Source: CAZYPH01 sp964649095 (GTDB lineage: Bacteria > Bdellovibrionota > UBA1018 > UBA923). From it: a stretch of DNA of 10,543 bases. Of the stretch, positions 1-6,069 are shown piece by piece. The position numbers were made by a program, and so were the translations under genes. The stretch lies in the NCBI GenBank assembly GCA_964649095.1, contig CAZYPH010000083.1:1-10543 (forward strand), given 5' to 3'. The notes under the pieces were generated by a model. The model ran no database searches. It saw only the letters and a list, made by a program, of their open reading frames with translations, and was not told the origin of the DNA. Numbering within the stretch: position 1 is the first letter of the stretch; each line of letters opens with the position of its first letter.

Positions 1-8
1 CCACAGAC

Positions 9-23
9 TTACTACTATTACTA
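9..23 (+). promoter_or_regulatory. DnaA-trio array (five trios)
   Basis: Read in threes from base 9 the sequence is TTA CTA CTA TTA CTA. On the complementary strand this is five consecutive 3'-[G/A]AT-5' trios, the motif that guides the DnaA filament onto single-stranded DNA. The run begins a few bases after the presumed edge DnaA box and leads straight into the AT-only segment, the orientation expected for strand opening to the right. The trio pattern is visible directly. Its role is inferred from the known motif. Confidence 0.65.
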
Positions 24-49
24 TATATATAAATATATAAATTATAATC
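24..49. other. AT-rich DNA-unwinding element
   Basis: Apart from the C at 49, this stretch is entirely A and T and rich in TATA steps. It is the most easily melted segment in the first 200 bases. It directly follows the DnaA-trios, so it is the natural candidate for initial duplex opening. A TATAAT hexamer at 43-48 could also act as a promoter -10 element, but no acceptable -35 hexamer sits at the right spacing, so melting is the preferred reading. Confidence 0.6.
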
Positions 50-58
50 TTTAGGGGT

Positions 59-67
59 TGTGGATAA
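59..67 (-). promoter_or_regulatory. Perfect DnaA box upstream of dnaN
   Basis: TGTGGATAA is the exact reverse complement of the DnaA-box consensus TTATCCACA. It faces the presumed box at the window edge, across the trio and AT-rich segments. The surrounding 13-mer (59-71) is repeated exactly in the recF box cluster at 1965-1977. It could serve initiation, control of dnaN transcription, or both. Confidence 0.8.
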
Positions 68-167
68 CTTTTTAAAGTGGTCTGTCCAGAACCTTTAATC
101 AAATTAACTTTTGAAGAATTACAGTTCGACTCGACCCAAAAATAGTTTAGGTGTTGGAAGCTTTGAG

Positions 168-182
168 GGCTAACTTCTAGCC
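168..182 (+). other. Small hairpin in the dnaN leader
   Basis: GGCTA (168-172) and TAGCC (178-182) are perfect complements around a 5-base loop. It lies about 47 bases before the dnaN start and has no T-run, so it is not a terminator. It is small enough to be chance. Confidence 0.3.
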
Positions 183-214
183 GAACTAATCAATTGCGAA
201 ACAGACCCTTCTGT

Positions 215-218
215 AGGA
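215..218 (+). promoter_or_regulatory. Ribosome binding site choosing the dnaN start
   Basis: AGGA lies 11 bases before the ATG at 230. The longer in-frame reading from TTG at 194 has no such site and would add 12 residues (MRNRPFCRKNNS) that do not resemble a beta-clamp N-terminus, so the ATG at 230 is taken as the start. Confidence 0.6.
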
Positions 219-229
219 AAAATAACAGT

Positions 230-1342
230 ATGCGATTTACTGTTGGACGATCTGGTTTTGTCGAAGCCTTACAAAAAAAACAAAGTGTTGTAGAGCGTAA
301 AAATACCGATCAAGTACTTTCACACGTATTATTAGTCTGTGACCAGAACGTCCTCACTATGACGGCAACAGACCTAGAAGTAGGTCTTAGAGTTCAGATA
401 CCAGTCAACACACAGGTGAGTGGCAAGTTAGCAATTTCTGCGCGATCACTTCACGAGATTATACGAGAGTTGCCTGAGAAGCCGATAACATTGACCAAAA
501 TTGAGAATAATTGGATCGAGATTTCTTGTCAGAAGTCTATTTTTAAGATTGTTGGTCTCAGTGCTGAAGAGTTTCCTCCGCTTCCTGTCTTTGAAAGCAA
601 TAGTTACATGCAAGTTAGTTCAGCAACTATGCGAGAGATGATTGATTTGACTTTATTTGCTGTATCGACTGACGAAACTCGTCATCAGATGAATGGGGTC
701 TATTTCAAGGAGATGTCGCCAGGAATTTTACGAATGGCGGCGACTGATGGAAATCGTTTGACGTTTGTGGATCGCGAATTGTTGTTGGATGGAAGTAATC
801 GGTTTACGACTGGTGTAATTATTCCAAGAAAAGGATTGTCGGAATTAAGAAAGCTAATCGATTCAAAACACTTTGAAACTTTTTCGATGGCATTAGATGG
901 CAGCAATTTATTAGTTAAATTGGAAGGCGCCTTACTTTTTGTTCGTTTAATCGAAGGTCAGTTTCCGGATTATGAGCAAGTAGTTCCGACGGAAAATGAT
1001 AAAGAGTTGGTTCTCAATAGGCAGGAATTTATTGCGAGTTTAAAACGCGTATCGTTGTTATCGAACGATCTGGTTAGAAATGTGAGATTTTTTATCAGCA
1101 ATAATACTCTAACTATGACTTCTAGTAATCCCGATCTAGGGGATGCTAAAGAGGAGCTGGATTGTGAGTACACAGCAGATCCGGTTGAGATCGCGTTCAA
1201 TGCTAAATATATCTTGGAATGTTTAAATTTATTAAATAGCGAGAAAATTTCTATAGATCTCAAAGACACTCTCAGTTCTGGAGTTGTGAGACCGTATCAA
1301 CAGAGAAATTATACTTATATCGTTATGCCGATGCGCATTTAA
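230..1342 (+). CDS. dnaN: DNA polymerase III subunit beta (sliding clamp)
   Basis: DnaN forms the ring-shaped dimer that encircles DNA and tethers polymerase III and many repair and regulatory partners. The 370-residue product from the ATG at 230 is close to the family's usual length of about 366-375, enough for three clamp folds of about 120 residues each. It opens MRFTVGRSGFVEALQK, typical of the family, followed by VVERKNT and an LSHVLL stretch. It ends in YIVMPMRI, the conserved C-terminus that helps form the partner-binding pocket. Position right after the origin and 5 bases before recF is the classic arrangement. Codon 15-16 contains an A8 run, but the frame is intact. Transcription probably starts in the origin region or in an upstream dnaA gene outside the window; no clear promoter is visible. 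Confidence 0.97.
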   Translation: MRFTVGRSGFVEALQKKQSVVERKNTDQVLSHVLLVCDQNVLTMTATDLEVGLRVQIPVNTQVSGKLAISARSLHEIIRELPEKPITLTKIENNWIEISCQKSIFKIVGLSAEEFPPLPVFESNSYMQVSSATMREMIDLTLFAVSTDETRHQMNGVYFKEMSPGILRMAATDGNRLTFVDRELLLDGSNRFTTGVIIPRKGLSELRKLIDSKHFETFSMALDGSNLLVKLEGALLFVRLIEGQFPDYEQVVPTENDKELVLNRQEFIASLKRVSLLSNDLVRNVRFFISNNTLTMTSSNPDLGDAKEELDCEYTADPVEIAFNAKYILECLNLLNSEKISIDLKDTLSSGVVRPYQQRNYTYIVMPMRI

Positions 1343-1347
1343 ATCCG

Positions 1348-2544
1348 ATGTATTTTTCCTCTTTGCGCATACATCAGTTTCGTTGTTACGCAGAGCAGCA
1401 GATAGACTTTAGTCCTGGCGCTAACACATTTATTGGAAGTAATGGTCAAGGCAAAACCTCTGTTTTAGAGGCTGTTGGAGTTTTAGCGAGTCTAAAGAGT
1501 TTTCGTGGTGGTGCCTCAAGCGACTTATTAAAATATGACACCGTTGGTCCTGCAATATGTGAAGGTACCTTGGTAATCAACGGCTTAGAGCATTCTCTTA
1601 GCGTAAAATTAGCTGATGGGAAGCGATCGATTAGTATCAATAAAAAAAATTGTAGTTCATTATCGCATTATTTGAAAAAGGTTGTGAGTGTAGCTTTTTC
1701 TCCGGCTGATTTGGATATTATCACCCGTAATCCTGAGGGGCGAAGGGCCTGGTTAGATCAGCTTATAGTGCGATTAGATCCCGAGTTTTTAGAGATTCTT
1801 AGACGATTCAAAAAGGTTTTAGAGCACCGCAATAGATTACTACGAGAAATTAGTCGAGGTCTTACAAATACTTCAATTTATGATCAGCTGGCGTTGTGGA
1901 CGGACGAGTTTTTGCTTCTAGCAGCAAAAGTTATCCACAGAAGAGTGAAAACTGTGGATAACTCTGTGGATAACTTTGCTTTTTACTATCAGTTAATAGC
2001 TGAAGGCTGCTCTTATAAGGGCGTTTCGTTAATAACCGAAAAAACTGATAAATTTACGTCTCTCAATCGATTGAATCGTGTGACTTTGTTTTATCAATCA
2101 AAATTAGCTGAGCTCGATCAGGAGTTATTAAACCATTCCAATGACTCCTCGGAAGAATTGATCCTGCAGGTTCTAAAGCGTCAGTATAAGAGTATGGCAA
2201 AGAAGGAACAGATTGCCGGTACAAGTCTTTTTGGACCCCATCGTGACGATGTGGCATTTCACTTGAATGGTTATATTTTGGTCAATACAGCTTCGCAGGG
2301 TGAAATTCGTTCTGCTGCATTGGCTTTACGTTTAACCGAGGTTGAATTGGTTAAGAATCAGCACCAACAAAAACCAATTATTTTAATTGATGATTTTTCA
2401 TCTGAGCTTGACGCAAAGCGCAGGTCCTTTCTTTTAGATTATTTATTAAATTCGCCGTCTCAAATTTTTTTAACGACGACTGAAGACATTGAATTTGGTA
2501 AGAAGTTTAGAGTGTCTAATGCATCTGTTTCTTGCTTCACTTAA
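1348..2544 (+). CDS. recF: DNA replication/repair protein RecF
   Basis: RecF is an SMC-like ATPase that binds single-strand/double-strand junctions and, with RecO and RecR, loads RecA at gaps. The N-terminus has the family's LRIHQFRCY start. The Walker A motif is GSNGQGKT at residues 30-37 (K36, T37). The ABC signature is SQGEIRSAALALRL at about 316-329. Walker B with its extended D-loop is ILIDDFSSELD at about 345-355. At 398 residues it is somewhat longer than the common 360-375, the extra length lying in the middle arm and tail. Residues 194-211, in the variable arm, are encoded by a cluster of three DnaA boxes and contain the resulting repeat VDNSVDN. The start is 5 bases after the dnaN stop with no strong ribosome binding site, suggesting translational coupling to dnaN. 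Confidence 0.96.
   Translation: MYFSSLRIHQFRCYAEQQIDFSPGANTFIGSNGQGKTSVLEAVGVLASLKSFRGGASSDLLKYDTVGPAICEGTLVINGLEHSLSVKLADGKRSISINKKNCSSLSHYLKKVVSVAFSPADLDIITRNPEGRRAWLDQLIVRLDPEFLEILRRFKKVLEHRNRLLREISRGLTNTSIYDQLALWTDEFLLLAAKVIHRRVKTVDNSVDNFAFYYQLIAEGCSYKGVSLITEKTDKFTSLNRLNRVTLFYQSKLAELDQELLNHSNDSSEELILQVLKRQYKSMAKKEQIAGTSLFGPHRDDVAFHLNGYILVNTASQGEIRSAALALRLTEVELVKNQHQQKPIILIDDFSSELDAKRRSFLLDYLLNSPSQIFLTTTEDIEFGKKFRVSNASVSCFT
1923..1980. promoter_or_regulatory. Cluster of three DnaA boxes in an inverted/tandem repeat inside recF
   Basis: Perfect DnaA boxes lie at 1931-1939 (TTATCCACA, + orientation) and at 1953-1961 and 1965-1973 (TGTGGATAA, - orientation). Each is part of the same 12-mer CTGTGGATAACT: inverted at 1929-1940 and in exact head-to-tail tandem at 1952-1963 and 1964-1975. 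The outer copies extend into an inverted repeat, AGCAAAAGTTATCCACAG (1923-1940) against CTGTGGATAACTTTGCT (1964-1980), differing by one base insertion. The 14-base core of the arms is perfect. The recF frame is unbroken. Likely roles are DnaA binding (second origin arm or titration locus); the recF mRNA could also fold into a hairpin here. The boxes are seen directly; the role is inferred. Confidence 0.8.
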
Positions 2545-2557
2545 CCGACGGATAATT

Positions 2558-2606
2558 TCAATCTAGAGCACAAGGTTTTCACTATTATGACAAATATCAA
2601 TCTAGA
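2558..2606 (+). repeat. 10-bp direct repeat flanking the gyrB start
   Basis: TCAATCTAGA occurs at 2558-2567 in the recF-gyrB gap and again at 2597-2606 just inside gyrB, 39 bases apart. The copies bracket the gyrB ribosome binding site (AAGG at 2572-2575) and start codon. Each contains the palindrome TCTAGA. It may be chance or a paired operator site. Confidence 0.35.
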
Positions 2607-5013
2607 ATCGACCAACTATAATGCCGATAAAATTAAAGTTTTAGAGGGTCTTGAAGCGGTAAGAAAACGCCCTGGGATGTATATCGGCGATACGGGAAAT
2701 CGCGGTTTGCACCACATGGTCTACGAAGTTTTGGATAATGCGGTCGATGAATCGTTAGCGGGATACTGTAAAAATATTTTAGTAACTGTGCATTTAGATA
2801 ACTCGGTCAGTGTTCAAGACGATGGTCGAGGTATTCCGGTGGACATGCACTCGTCGGGAGTATCGGCTGCTGAAGTAGTCTTAACTAAACTTCATGCTGG
2901 TGGAAAATTTAATGAAGATGGCGGCGCTTACAAAGTTTCTGGTGGTCTTCACGGGGTTGGTGTTTCTGTAGTTAATGCGCTTAGTGAGACTTTAAAACTT
3001 GAAGTACATCGTGGAGGAAAAGTTTATCAACAAACTTATAAACAGGGCAATCCACTTGCACCGCTAAAAGAAGTCGGTGTGATTGATCGACGTGGAACAA
3101 TCGTTAATTTCAAGCCAGACCCAACAGTATTTGAAGTGGTTGAGTTTAATCACGACACTTTAGCTTCACGTTTTAGAGAACTAGCATTTTTAAATCGTGG
3201 CCTCAGTATTGAATTCGTTGATGAACGTATCAATAAAAGCAGTACCTATTTTTACGAAGGCGGCATCGTATCGTTTGTTGAATTCATGAATAAGAGCAAA
3301 GAGAAACTTCATGATAAAGTAATTTACTTTAGTCAGGAGAAAAACTTTGTTCAGGTTGAATTAGCAATGCAGTGGAATGATGGCTATACGGAAACTATTT
3401 CTTCTTATTGTAATAACATCAATACAATTGAAGGCGGTACCCACGTTTCGGGCCTAAAAACGGCACTTACTCGAGTTGTAAATAAATACGGTGAAGCTAA
3501 CGGTTTATTCAAGACCATGAAGGATGTGCAACTTCAAGGTGAAGACATTCGTGAGGGACTGGCCTGTGTTGTCAGCGTTAAAATTCCAGAACCTCAATTT
3601 GAGGGGCAGACAAAGACGAAATTAGGCAACAGCGATGTTGAAGGCTTGGTGAACTCTGTTGTTAGTGAAAAATTAAATGATTTTTTTGAAATCAATCCTT
3701 CTGTTGCAAAACGAATTGTGCAGAAAGCGATTGAAGGCGCTCTTGCGCGAATTGCAGCCCGTAAAGCACGAGAATTAACACGAAGGAAAACTGCGCTTGA
3801 TTTTGGTGGTCTCCCTGGAAAAATGGCAGACTGCCAAGAGAAGGATCCGGCACTCTGTGAAATATTTTTAGTTGAGGGTGATAGTGCGGGCGGCTCTGCA
3901 AAACAGGGTCGTGATAGAAAAAATCAGGCCATCCTGCCTCTTAAGGGAAAAATTTTAAATGTAGAAAAAGCGCGTTTCGATAAGATGTTAAACTTTGAAG
4001 AGATTAAGATTCTTATTACCGCTTTAGGTGCTGGAATAGGTAAAGATGATTTTAATATAGCGAAACTTAGATATCATAAAATAGTAATTATGACGGATGC
4101 CGACGTTGACGGGAGTCATATTAGGACATTGTTACTAACTTTTTTCTATCGGCAGATGCCAGAAATTGTGGATAAGGGTTATCTCTATATTGCGCAACCT
4201 CCGCTGTATAAGGTGAAAAAAGGGCAAAAAGAAAAATATCTAAAAAATGAATTAGAGTTAAACGATTACCTACTTAGTTCGGGACTTGATTCTATTGTGG
4301 TTAAAAACTCTCAGGCCGTAGTGCCTAGTTCTCAATTGCTTTCATCGATAAAGAACGCGTTAAAATTTACTAAACACATTGAAAAGCTTTCTAAGCGTTT
4401 TGAACCAAGTGTTCTGCGAGCAATTGTATTAAGTAATCTGAATACTGAAAGTCTGACAGATCGTGACCGATTGAGTGTTTTACTTAATCGCGTTGAGAAG
4501 ACATCTCGAGCACTCTCACAGGATATTTCAAAATTTGAAATCTCAGTTGAAAAAGATGAAGCCCATAATTGTTTTAAGGCACGCATCCAAATAGAAAAAA
4601 ACTCGGCACGATATTTTGTAAATATTAATCAGGAGTTTTTGGGATCGTTTGAGTACGAGGAGCTTCAAAAATTATGGCTATCGATGAACGTGTTAGGACA
4701 AGGTCCATTTCGATTGACGATCTCAGACGCTGAAGAACAGGTGGTGGAGTCGATCGAAGAACTTGGCGAGAAGATAATCGAAGCATCAAAACACGGTATG
4801 TATATCCAGCGCTATAAGGGCTTAGGGGAAATGAACCCAGAGCAGCTTTGGGAGACGACCATGGATCCGAAGCGGCGTACGTTGTTAAAAGTTGGTGTGG
4901 ATGACGCCGTAGAAGCCGACAGTATTTTTTCCGTTCTAATGGGTGATCAAGTCGAGCCTCGACGACAATTTATCGAAGAGAACGCATTGCGCGTTCGAAA
5001 TCTTGATATATAG
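2587..5013 (+). CDS. gyrB: DNA gyrase subunit B
   Basis: GyrB is the ATPase and TOPRIM subunit of the A2B2 gyrase that introduces negative supercoils. The GHKL ATPase domain shows YEVLDNAVDES with catalytic Glu47 and Mg-binding Asn51, then DDGRGIPV near residue 78 and GGLHGVGVSVVNALS for the ATP lid. The TOPRIM domain has VEGDSAGGSAKQGRD with Glu430, and MTDADVDGSHIRTL with Asp504 and Asp506. The tail motif QRYKGLGEMNPEQLWETTMD begins at 741. About 170 residues between the PPLYK motif and QRYKGLGE represent the extra domain typical of Gram-negative enzymes, which explains the 808-residue length (Escherichia coli 804). The start ATG has AAGG 11 bases upstream. A perfect DnaA box at 4167-4175 is probably coincidental. 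The next gene's ribosome binding site touches the gyrB stop codon. Confidence 0.98.
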   Translation: MTNINLESTNYNADKIKVLEGLEAVRKRPGMYIGDTGNRGLHHMVYEVLDNAVDESLAGYCKNILVTVHLDNSVSVQDDGRGIPVDMHSSGVSAAEVVLTKLHAGGKFNEDGGAYKVSGGLHGVGVSVVNALSETLKLEVHRGGKVYQQTYKQGNPLAPLKEVGVIDRRGTIVNFKPDPTVFEVVEFNHDTLASRFRELAFLNRGLSIEFVDERINKSSTYFYEGGIVSFVEFMNKSKEKLHDKVIYFSQEKNFVQVELAMQWNDGYTETISSYCNNINTIEGGTHVSGLKTALTRVVNKYGEANGLFKTMKDVQLQGEDIREGLACVVSVKIPEPQFEGQTKTKLGNSDVEGLVNSVVSEKLNDFFEINPSVAKRIVQKAIEGALARIAARKARELTRRKTALDFGGLPGKMADCQEKDPALCEIFLVEGDSAGGSAKQGRDRKNQAILPLKGKILNVEKARFDKMLNFEEIKILITALGAGIGKDDFNIAKLRYHKIVIMTDADVDGSHIRTLLLTFFYRQMPEIVDKGYLYIAQPPLYKVKKGQKEKYLKNELELNDYLLSSGLDSIVVKNSQAVVPSSQLLSSIKNALKFTKHIEKLSKRFEPSVLRAIVLSNLNTESLTDRDRLSVLLNRVEKTSRALSQDISKFEISVEKDEAHNCFKARIQIEKNSARYFVNINQEFLGSFEYEELQKLWLSMNVLGQGPFRLTISDAEEQVVESIEELGEKIIEASKHGMYIQRYKGLGEMNPEQLWETTMDPKRRTLLKVGVDDAVEADSIFSVLMGDQVEPRRQFIEENALRVRNLDI

Positions 5014-5017
5014 GAAA
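5012..5017 (+). promoter_or_regulatory. Ribosome binding site choosing the fabH start
   Basis: AGGAAA overlaps the gyrB TAG stop (5011-5013) and lies 6 bases before ATG 5024. This favours 5024 over the in-frame ATG at 4943, which would overlap gyrB by 71 bases and add 27 residues unlike any ketoacyl synthase N-terminus. Confidence 0.7.
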
Positions 5018-5023
5018 TTGTAT

Positions 5024-6040
5024 ATGTTAAATAACTATAGAAGTAAAATACGTGGGGTTGGTTATTTTGTTCCTCCGAAAGTAGTTACAAATGCTGATCT
5101 TGTTAGTCAGTACGGCATTGATACGTCGGATGAGTGGATTATTCAGAGAACTGGTATAAAACAGCGGCATTTTGTTGAAGGGGCTGTCAGTAACGCTGAT
5201 CTTGCTGTTGAGGCTGCTAATAAAGCATTGGCAGATGCCAATATTGAAAAAAACGAAATTGACATGATCATTTATGCAACTCTAAGCCAGGATCATGAAT
5301 TTCCTGGTACGGGTTGTTTTTTTCAAGCGAAGTTTGGTTTGCCAGGGGTTCCTGCTATCGACATTCGCACACAGTGTACCGGTTTTTTATATAGTCTTTC
5401 TGTTGCAGACGCGCTGATTCGAATGGGGCAGTACAAAAATGTTTTGATCATTGGTTCTGAGATTCATTCGAGGGGGCTTGATCTCTCCACAAAAGGCCGT
5501 GACGTAGCGGTCTTGTTTGGTGATGGTGCCGGCGCAGCGGTTGTATCGCGAGCAGAGCCCGGTGATGCCGGAGAAGTATTATCGGTGCACCTACATGCTG
5601 ATGGTACTTACGCCAAAGAGCTCTGGGTAGAGGCTCCAGGAAGTTCATTTTCGCCGAGCAGAGTACATCCATCTATGTTTGAAACGGATGCGTTCTATCC
5701 GAAGATGAACGGTAAGGTTGTGTTTCTTCATGCAGTTCGTCGAATGCCAGAAGTCTTAATCGAAGCTCTAAAACATAATAATTTAACACTAGAAGATATT
5801 GATTTGTTGGTTCCCCATCAGGCGAATTTGCGCATCAATGAAGCCGTTGCAAAACAGCTGGGGCTCTCATCAGAGAAAGTATTTAATACCATTGAACGCT
5901 TCGGAAATACCACCGCAGCCACATTACCTATTGGGTTGTCGGAAGCTAAAAACAAAGGTGTCTTAAAGCCCGGTATGTTGGTTGGTATGGTAGCATTTGG
6001 AAGCGGCTTTACGTGGGGTTCTGCGCTAGTTCGTTGGTAA
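5024..6040 (+). CDS. fabH: Beta-ketoacyl-ACP synthase III family protein (FabH-like)
   Basis: KAS III enzymes condense an acyl-CoA primer with malonyl-ACP to start fatty-acid synthesis. The thiolase-fold features are all present: KIRGVGYFVPP at the N-terminus, SDEWIIQRTGI, catalytic Cys118 in TQCTGFLY, GDGAGAAVV, His265 in VPHQAN, Asn295 in RFGNTTAATLP, and a C-terminal FGSGFTWGSALV. The Cys-His-Asn triad is therefore complete. The product is 338 residues against about 317 in Escherichia coli FabH. The Cys-to-His distance is about 15 residues longer, mostly in the segment after LHADGTY, which may alter the acyl pocket. So it could be a paralogue for longer or branched primers rather than the housekeeping enzyme. 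It lies between gyrB and gyrA, 10 bases after gyrB, and is probably co-transcribed with them. Family membership is near certain; exact substrate is not. Confidence 0.9.
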   Translation: MLNNYRSKIRGVGYFVPPKVVTNADLVSQYGIDTSDEWIIQRTGIKQRHFVEGAVSNADLAVEAANKALADANIEKNEIDMIIYATLSQDHEFPGTGCFFQAKFGLPGVPAIDIRTQCTGFLYSLSVADALIRMGQYKNVLIIGSEIHSRGLDLSTKGRDVAVLFGDGAGAAVVSRAEPGDAGEVLSVHLHADGTYAKELWVEAPGSSFSPSRVHPSMFETDAFYPKMNGKVVFLHAVRRMPEVLIEALKHNNLTLEDIDLLVPHQANLRINEAVAKQLGLSSEKVFNTIERFGNTTAATLPIGLSEAKNKGVLKPGMLVGMVAFGSGFTWGSALVRW

Positions 6041-6069
6041 TATATAATTAGATATATAAGGTTTTTAAT

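Larger units (their letters stand above)
1..193. other. Right-hand part of a putative oriC, upstream of dnaN
   Basis: This gene-free stretch has the parts expected of an origin between dnaA and dnaN. Reading left to right they are: CCACAG at the very edge, which fits the tail of a DnaA box TTATCCACA whose first four bases lie outside the window; a TAC/TAT-rich trio run; a stretch of almost pure A/T; and a complete DnaA box in the opposite orientation. This order (box, short spacer, trios, AT-rich unwinding region) matches the basal unwinding module known from Bacillus subtilis. dnaN downstream is the usual right-hand neighbour of such origins. Whether dnaA lies to the left cannot be seen. Bases 68-193 show only weak dyads and no convincing promoter. 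The right boundary of the origin is arbitrary. Confidence 0.75.

Noticed and set aside
194..229. Longer dnaN reading from TTG at 194
   Set aside because: The extra 12 residues do not resemble a beta-clamp N-terminus, and the ATG at 230 has a ribosome binding site and the typical MRFTV start.
268..281. A8 run in dnaN, with a similar A8 run in recF at 1642-1649, as possible slippage sites
   Set aside because: Both frames continue normally, slippage would only give truncated products, and such runs are common in AT-rich Lys/Asn codons. No stimulatory structure was seen.
4167..4175. A further perfect DnaA box (TGTGGATAA) inside gyrB
   Set aside because: It is single, with no repeat or partner box nearby, and falls on the conserved IVDKGY stretch of GyrB, so coding constraint explains it well enough.
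4943..5023. Longer fabH reading from ATG at 4943, overlapping gyrB
   Set aside because: Its 27 extra residues come from out-of-frame gyrB sequence. ATG 5024 has AGGAAA at good spacing and the family-typical start.
6041..6069. Possible gyrA promoter (TATAAT at 6043-6048)
   Set aside because: No -35-like hexamer sits at 16-18 bases upstream, and a start from it would fall almost on the ribosome binding site. The AT-richness of the gap explains the match.
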